Positions 44,467 to 47,324 of a stretch of DNA of 47,324 nt are shown here, piece after piece (positions within the stretch are counted from its first letter, which is position 1; every line of letters starts with the position of its first letter). The notes under the pieces are model-generated. The model did not search any database. It worked only from the letters and a program-made list of their open reading frames with translations, and was not told where the DNA came from. A program made the translations under genes and the position numbers. This DNA comes from Neelides folsomi (Eukaryota > Arthropoda > Collembola > Neelipleona > Neelidae): NCBI GenBank assembly GCA_034687125.1, contig JAQGBZ010000445.1:1-47324 (forward strand), given 5' to 3'.

Positions 44467-46684
44467 ATGATTGGAATTTATTTACTAATTTTCACTTTAA
44501 TAACTAAAATATATCATCAAGAGGGAGCAACTGTAGGTTATTTTAAATATTTAAAGTTACCAAAATAATTATAATATAAAATATTTAACTAAACTACTTT
44601 TCCAACCACTGAAGCTCAAGATTATTACCGAGGATAAAGAGATACGTTGGAAAGGTAATTTGGAAAGGATTTACTATATTATTTACCAACTAATATTTAT
44701 TATTAAAGCAGTTACATAAATATTTCGCCTTAAATGCAATGTGGCAAAATTGTAATTATGTACTCTAAACCTAAACTAAACCTAACTAATAACAAAGAAA
44801 AAATTACAGAGGATGATTTAAAGATCATAATCATTACATTCATAAGGCTTTTCTCTTGTATGGATTCTCCTAGTATGAATAATTAAACTTCCAGATTGTG
44901 AAAAAGATCTTTCGCAAATTTGACATTTATAAGGTTTTTCTCCTGTATGAATTCTTATATGGGTGTTTAAATTTCCGTTATTGGAAATTGATTTTTCACA
45001 AATATTACATTTGAAGGGTTTTTGTCCTGTATGAGTCCTTAAGTGACGGGTTACTGATCCCTTGTCACAATGATTTTTCACAAAATTTACGCATTTAATA
45101 TGAACCAAAATTTAAGCATTTAATATGAATATTAAGATTAATAAATAACTAAACATTCTTTATATACATATTACAACACGTAATATTAATATTACAAATA
45201 ATACGCATATATTTGTAAGTATACAATACCAATATAATGTATAACATAACTTGTTTAATGTTCATAGGATGTTTATTCAAAAGGTTTCTTTTTCTCAAAT
45301 CCGAATTATCAACTCCATGTGGTCAATGCGTTCTTCATGGAGAAAGAGCTGCCAATTTTACAAGAACCGGTTAAAATGAATAAATACAAATAATCAAAAA
45401 TATTATCAAATCTTCTCCAATGTTCATTTCTGAATATTCCAATAAATGATTCGAGTCAAATTAGTAAAATCGATTAATTCTTATTAATTTTTACTTCTTC
45501 TGGTTCTTCTTTTTAGTCATTCAAGAATATAAAAATTGTTCACAAGAATGCGATCGACCCACAATCTGCACTCGTTACAAATATTTATTAGGTTTAATGT
45601 TTAAAATATACCAAAGTTTGGCTTAGTTATTATAGTAATTTAAAAATTGAAGTTTAAAATATAATTTTAAAATTAATTTAGCTGGAAGAATGAAATCTAC
45701 ATGTTATCAATGTGAAAATTTTAATGACGAAGGTGAATTTCCAAGAAATGCAAAATAACCCATAAACCCCCAAATGATAAATTTTAAATATTAAAATTCC
45801 ATATTTATGACAGCTATAACATTTGAGTTCATTCGACCATACAAAATCTGTAAAGCTGAATGTCGTAAATGTGCGGAAGCAGCGGATTTATCAACAGCTC
45901 CTTATTGTGCCTTTAATTGCTTTGGATTTCCCACGTTCTGCTTTCCAAAAGAAATGTTTTATGGGAGACAGAAATGCTACAGATCATTCAGAATGTATGG
46001 TATGGAATCAAATCATTTATGAAAATCATTAACGTTTTTTAGTTTAATAGGTATAACTGATATATGATTTTAGAATAGTTAATTAATTAGAAAATTAAAT
46101 ATTTAGGGTGTAGATTTACTAATGAAACCGTTTTGATTTCCAATGAAAAATGCAAACTGTGTGCTTTGGCTGCTGAAAATGAAAATGATGCCCAGGATTG
46201 TGCTGAAGATTGTGATGGAAGGCCAACATATAGGTTTCTAATTAAAAATAACTAGTTTGTCTGTTAACCCGAATTCTATTTAATAATTTTTAAAAATAAT
46301 GGATTAATATTGAAAATATTATTTTTAGTGGCACAATTTCGGGAAATTCAACAAAAGAATTCTTGCAATGTCATTTGGACTATTATGGTTTATAATAATA
46401 ATAATTAATGAATTAATGTAATTAAAATTAAATTAAAGCAAAGTGAACTATTATACTTAACTTGGTAATTAAATTGGTTTTTAATAAATTTAGCTGATCT
46501 ATTTCCATACGAAATTCCACCAGAAATTAAAAGATTTCTTCGAATTGTGAAACCTCAGTCAACCATTGCTCTACCTTCTTATTTCTCTACTTCAAAAGCT
46601 AAAAATCGAATGGAGCTTATTGACTTGGAAGACGCAGAAAAATATAATTTCAATCAAACTCAAGATTTTGAAAAAATGGAATAA
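44467..46684 (+). CDS. Secreted Cys-rich protein with CxxC...CxxxC modules
   Basis: Nine exons (44467-44532, 44615-44654, 45268-45369, 45517-45591, 45682-45732, 45814-45999, 46107-46233, 46329-46387, 46494-46684) join in frame to 298 aa. A signal peptide opens it (MIGIYLLIFTLITKIYHQEG). Then come modules built on C-x2-C-x(11-18)-C-x3-C: CGQC...NCSQECDRPT, CRKCAEAA...CAFNCFGFPT and CKLCALAA...CAEDCDGRPT, with a half module STCYQCENF. The repeated CxxC/CxxxC pairs suggest disulfide-linked helical hairpins. The C-terminal 65 residues (FPYEIPPEIKRFLRIVKP) lack Cys. Most introns are phase 1. I do not recognise the family; the likely site of action is extracellular. AATAAA at 46767-46772 follows. 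The junctions of the two small first exons are the least certain part. Confidence 0.65.
44818..45108 (-). pseudogene. C2H2 zinc-finger fragment, antisense in an intron
   Basis: The minus strand encodes part of a Kruppel-type zinc-finger protein: a damaged finger (second Cys is Phe; DKGSVTRHLRTHTGQKP kept), two intact fingers (KCNICEKSISNNGNLNTHIR and KCQICERSFSQSGSLIIHT, with HTGEKP linkers), then a finger cut off at YECNDYDL followed by a stop. No ATG opens the frame; it follows a TAA directly. It lies wholly inside the intron 44655-45267 of the plus-strand Cys-rich gene. This looks like a decayed fragment of a multi-finger gene, though a remote 5' exon cannot be excluded. Confidence 0.6.
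45081..45129. repeat. 25-bp tandem duplication at the zinc-finger 5' edge
   Basis: CAAAATTTACGCATTTAATA at 45081 is repeated with one change at 45106 (period 25, 24 bp each). It sits at the point where the first finger loses its normal sequence, so it may record the event that broke the gene. Confidence 0.7.
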
Positions 46685-46926
46685 CTTATATAAAGTAAAA
46701 AGTATCAATTTAAAAAAAAATTAAAAATTTCATTAGGATTATTTGTAATAATGATTGTTTTGACGTAATAAAAAGACCATATGACTTAAAGTTTTATAAT
46801 TATAAAACAATAAATTATATTCTATTTTATAATTTATCATTTGTTATTTATAAAAAATTGTTCATGAATTGATTGTTAAAATTGGATAATTGTTATAAAG
46901 AGTAAATGTTAAAGTAAATAAAGAAA
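46685..46926. other. Convergent 3' region at right side
   Basis: About 240 nt of AT-rich DNA after the Cys-rich gene. It holds that gene's AATAAA (46767-46772) and no ORF. Confidence 0.4.
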
Positions 46927-47070
46927 TTAAGATTTGTTAATAAATGATGTTTTTCCTGGAGCCATCAGTGAATCTTTTAATGTTGGATGAACGCGAGACT
47001 CAACAAGTTCAATGGCATCTGATTGAACCAAACCATAACCACTTAGAATTTCAACTTCAAGAACTGCGCT
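46927..47070 (-). pseudogene. Possible thioester-protein (A2M/CD109-like) receptor-binding-domain fragment
   Basis: An open frame of 47 codons between an in-frame TAG (47071-47073) and TAA reads VLEVEILSGYGLVQSDAIEL and continues VESRVHPTLK. This resembles the start of the receptor-binding domain of alpha-2-macroglobulin/CD109/TEP proteins (pattern MEVNLLSGF...L). The domain would normally continue for about 100 more residues but stops after KTSFINKS. A different frame just upstream reads TSESYQSRA, so a frameshift may be present. It is either a decayed TEP fragment or an exon whose neighbours are outside the window. The opposite strand is also open over this stretch (from 46947), so confidence is limited. 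Confidence 0.35.
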
Positions 47071-47324
47071 CTACTTTGGTAAGATTCGCTTGTCAAAATC
47101 CATCTGACTAATGAGCAAGACAATAGGCAAATATTGAATTTTGTAATCTAATTTATAAAATTATTTATGTTCTACCTTCTATGAATCCAATTTCTATTCA
47201 TCAAAATATATTGTTTATATGTTATTGAGTATAGAATGAAAATTATTATATTTATCTCTCTAGTATTGATAAATATAATGTCTCAAAATATTTCACAAAT
47301 CATCAATGAAGCGTCAGTCTGAAT
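47071..47324. other. Right-edge sequence, nothing recognised
   Basis: AT-rich sequence without an exon-like ORF. A possible minus-strand splice acceptor (TTAGTCAG) lies near 47110, upstream of the TEP-like fragment. Confidence 0.3.

Noticed and set aside
46947..47079. Plus-strand reading MFFLEPSVNLLMLDERETQQ with a GTAAGA donor at its end
   Set aside because: It could be a first exon, but the opposite frame resembles a TEP receptor-binding domain and no next plus-strand exon is visible. Kept only as an alternative.
1..47324. tRNA, rRNA, CRISPR arrays, intact transposons
   Set aside because: No cloverleaf with a GGTTCRANNCC B box, no rRNA core, no regular repeat-spacer arrays and no transposase or reverse-transcriptase motif was seen while reading both strands.

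Overview
The window is AT-rich eukaryotic DNA with spliced genes: GT...AG introns from about 36 nt to 7.7 kb, AATAAA poly(A) signals, and animal families (an ADAMTS protease with a GON domain, Bora, ARL14EP, TRMT44, a CYP2-clan P450, a homeodomain-like protein). It most likely comes from an ecdysozoan animal and looks arthropod-like; the sequence alone does not give the species. No tRNA, rRNA, CRISPR array or intact transposon was recognised. Gene models were built by hand from splice sites, and nearly all of them close in frame across every exon.

Layout. 1-336 (-): 5' end of an RGG-rich protein. 887-2390 (-): a short Bora (mitotic Aurora A cofactor). 3288-4141 (+): ARL14EP-like protein. 4391-4787 (-): small acidic membrane protein, copy 1. 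5255-7729 (+): TRMT44, the tRNA(Ser) Um44 methyltransferase. 7847-9317 (-): acidic membrane protein, copy 2. 9609-11868 (-): complete microsomal P450. 13465-34854 (-): a 22-exon, 1757-residue ADAMTS9/20/GON-1-type protease, with a small coiled-coil gene (22046-22443, +) inside its 7.7-kb intron. 34855-40753: 5.9 kb with no convincing gene. 40754-41731 (+): acidic membrane protein, copy 3 (start not resolved). 42384-43739 (-): divergent homeodomain-like protein. 44467-46684 (+): secreted Cys-rich modular protein in nine exons, with an antisense C2H2 zinc-finger relic in an intron. 46927-47070 (-): possible relic of a thioester-protein receptor-binding domain.

Most interesting points. (i) A three-copy family of small single-pass membrane proteins (MPD start, RR...FP, acidic run, TM helix) surrounds the P450 and ADAMTS genes; copies 2 and 3 share an identical 23-bp upstream element although they lie 31 kb apart on opposite strands. 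(ii) A nine-exon secreted protein carries repeated CxxC...CxxxC modules that I cannot place in a known family. (iii) A 76-residue coiled-coil protein is encoded within the ADAMTS intron on the opposite strand. The recognised genes do not form one pathway; they are ordinary neighbours. ADAMTS acts on extracellular matrix, P450 in the ER, TRMT44 on tRNA, Bora in mitosis.
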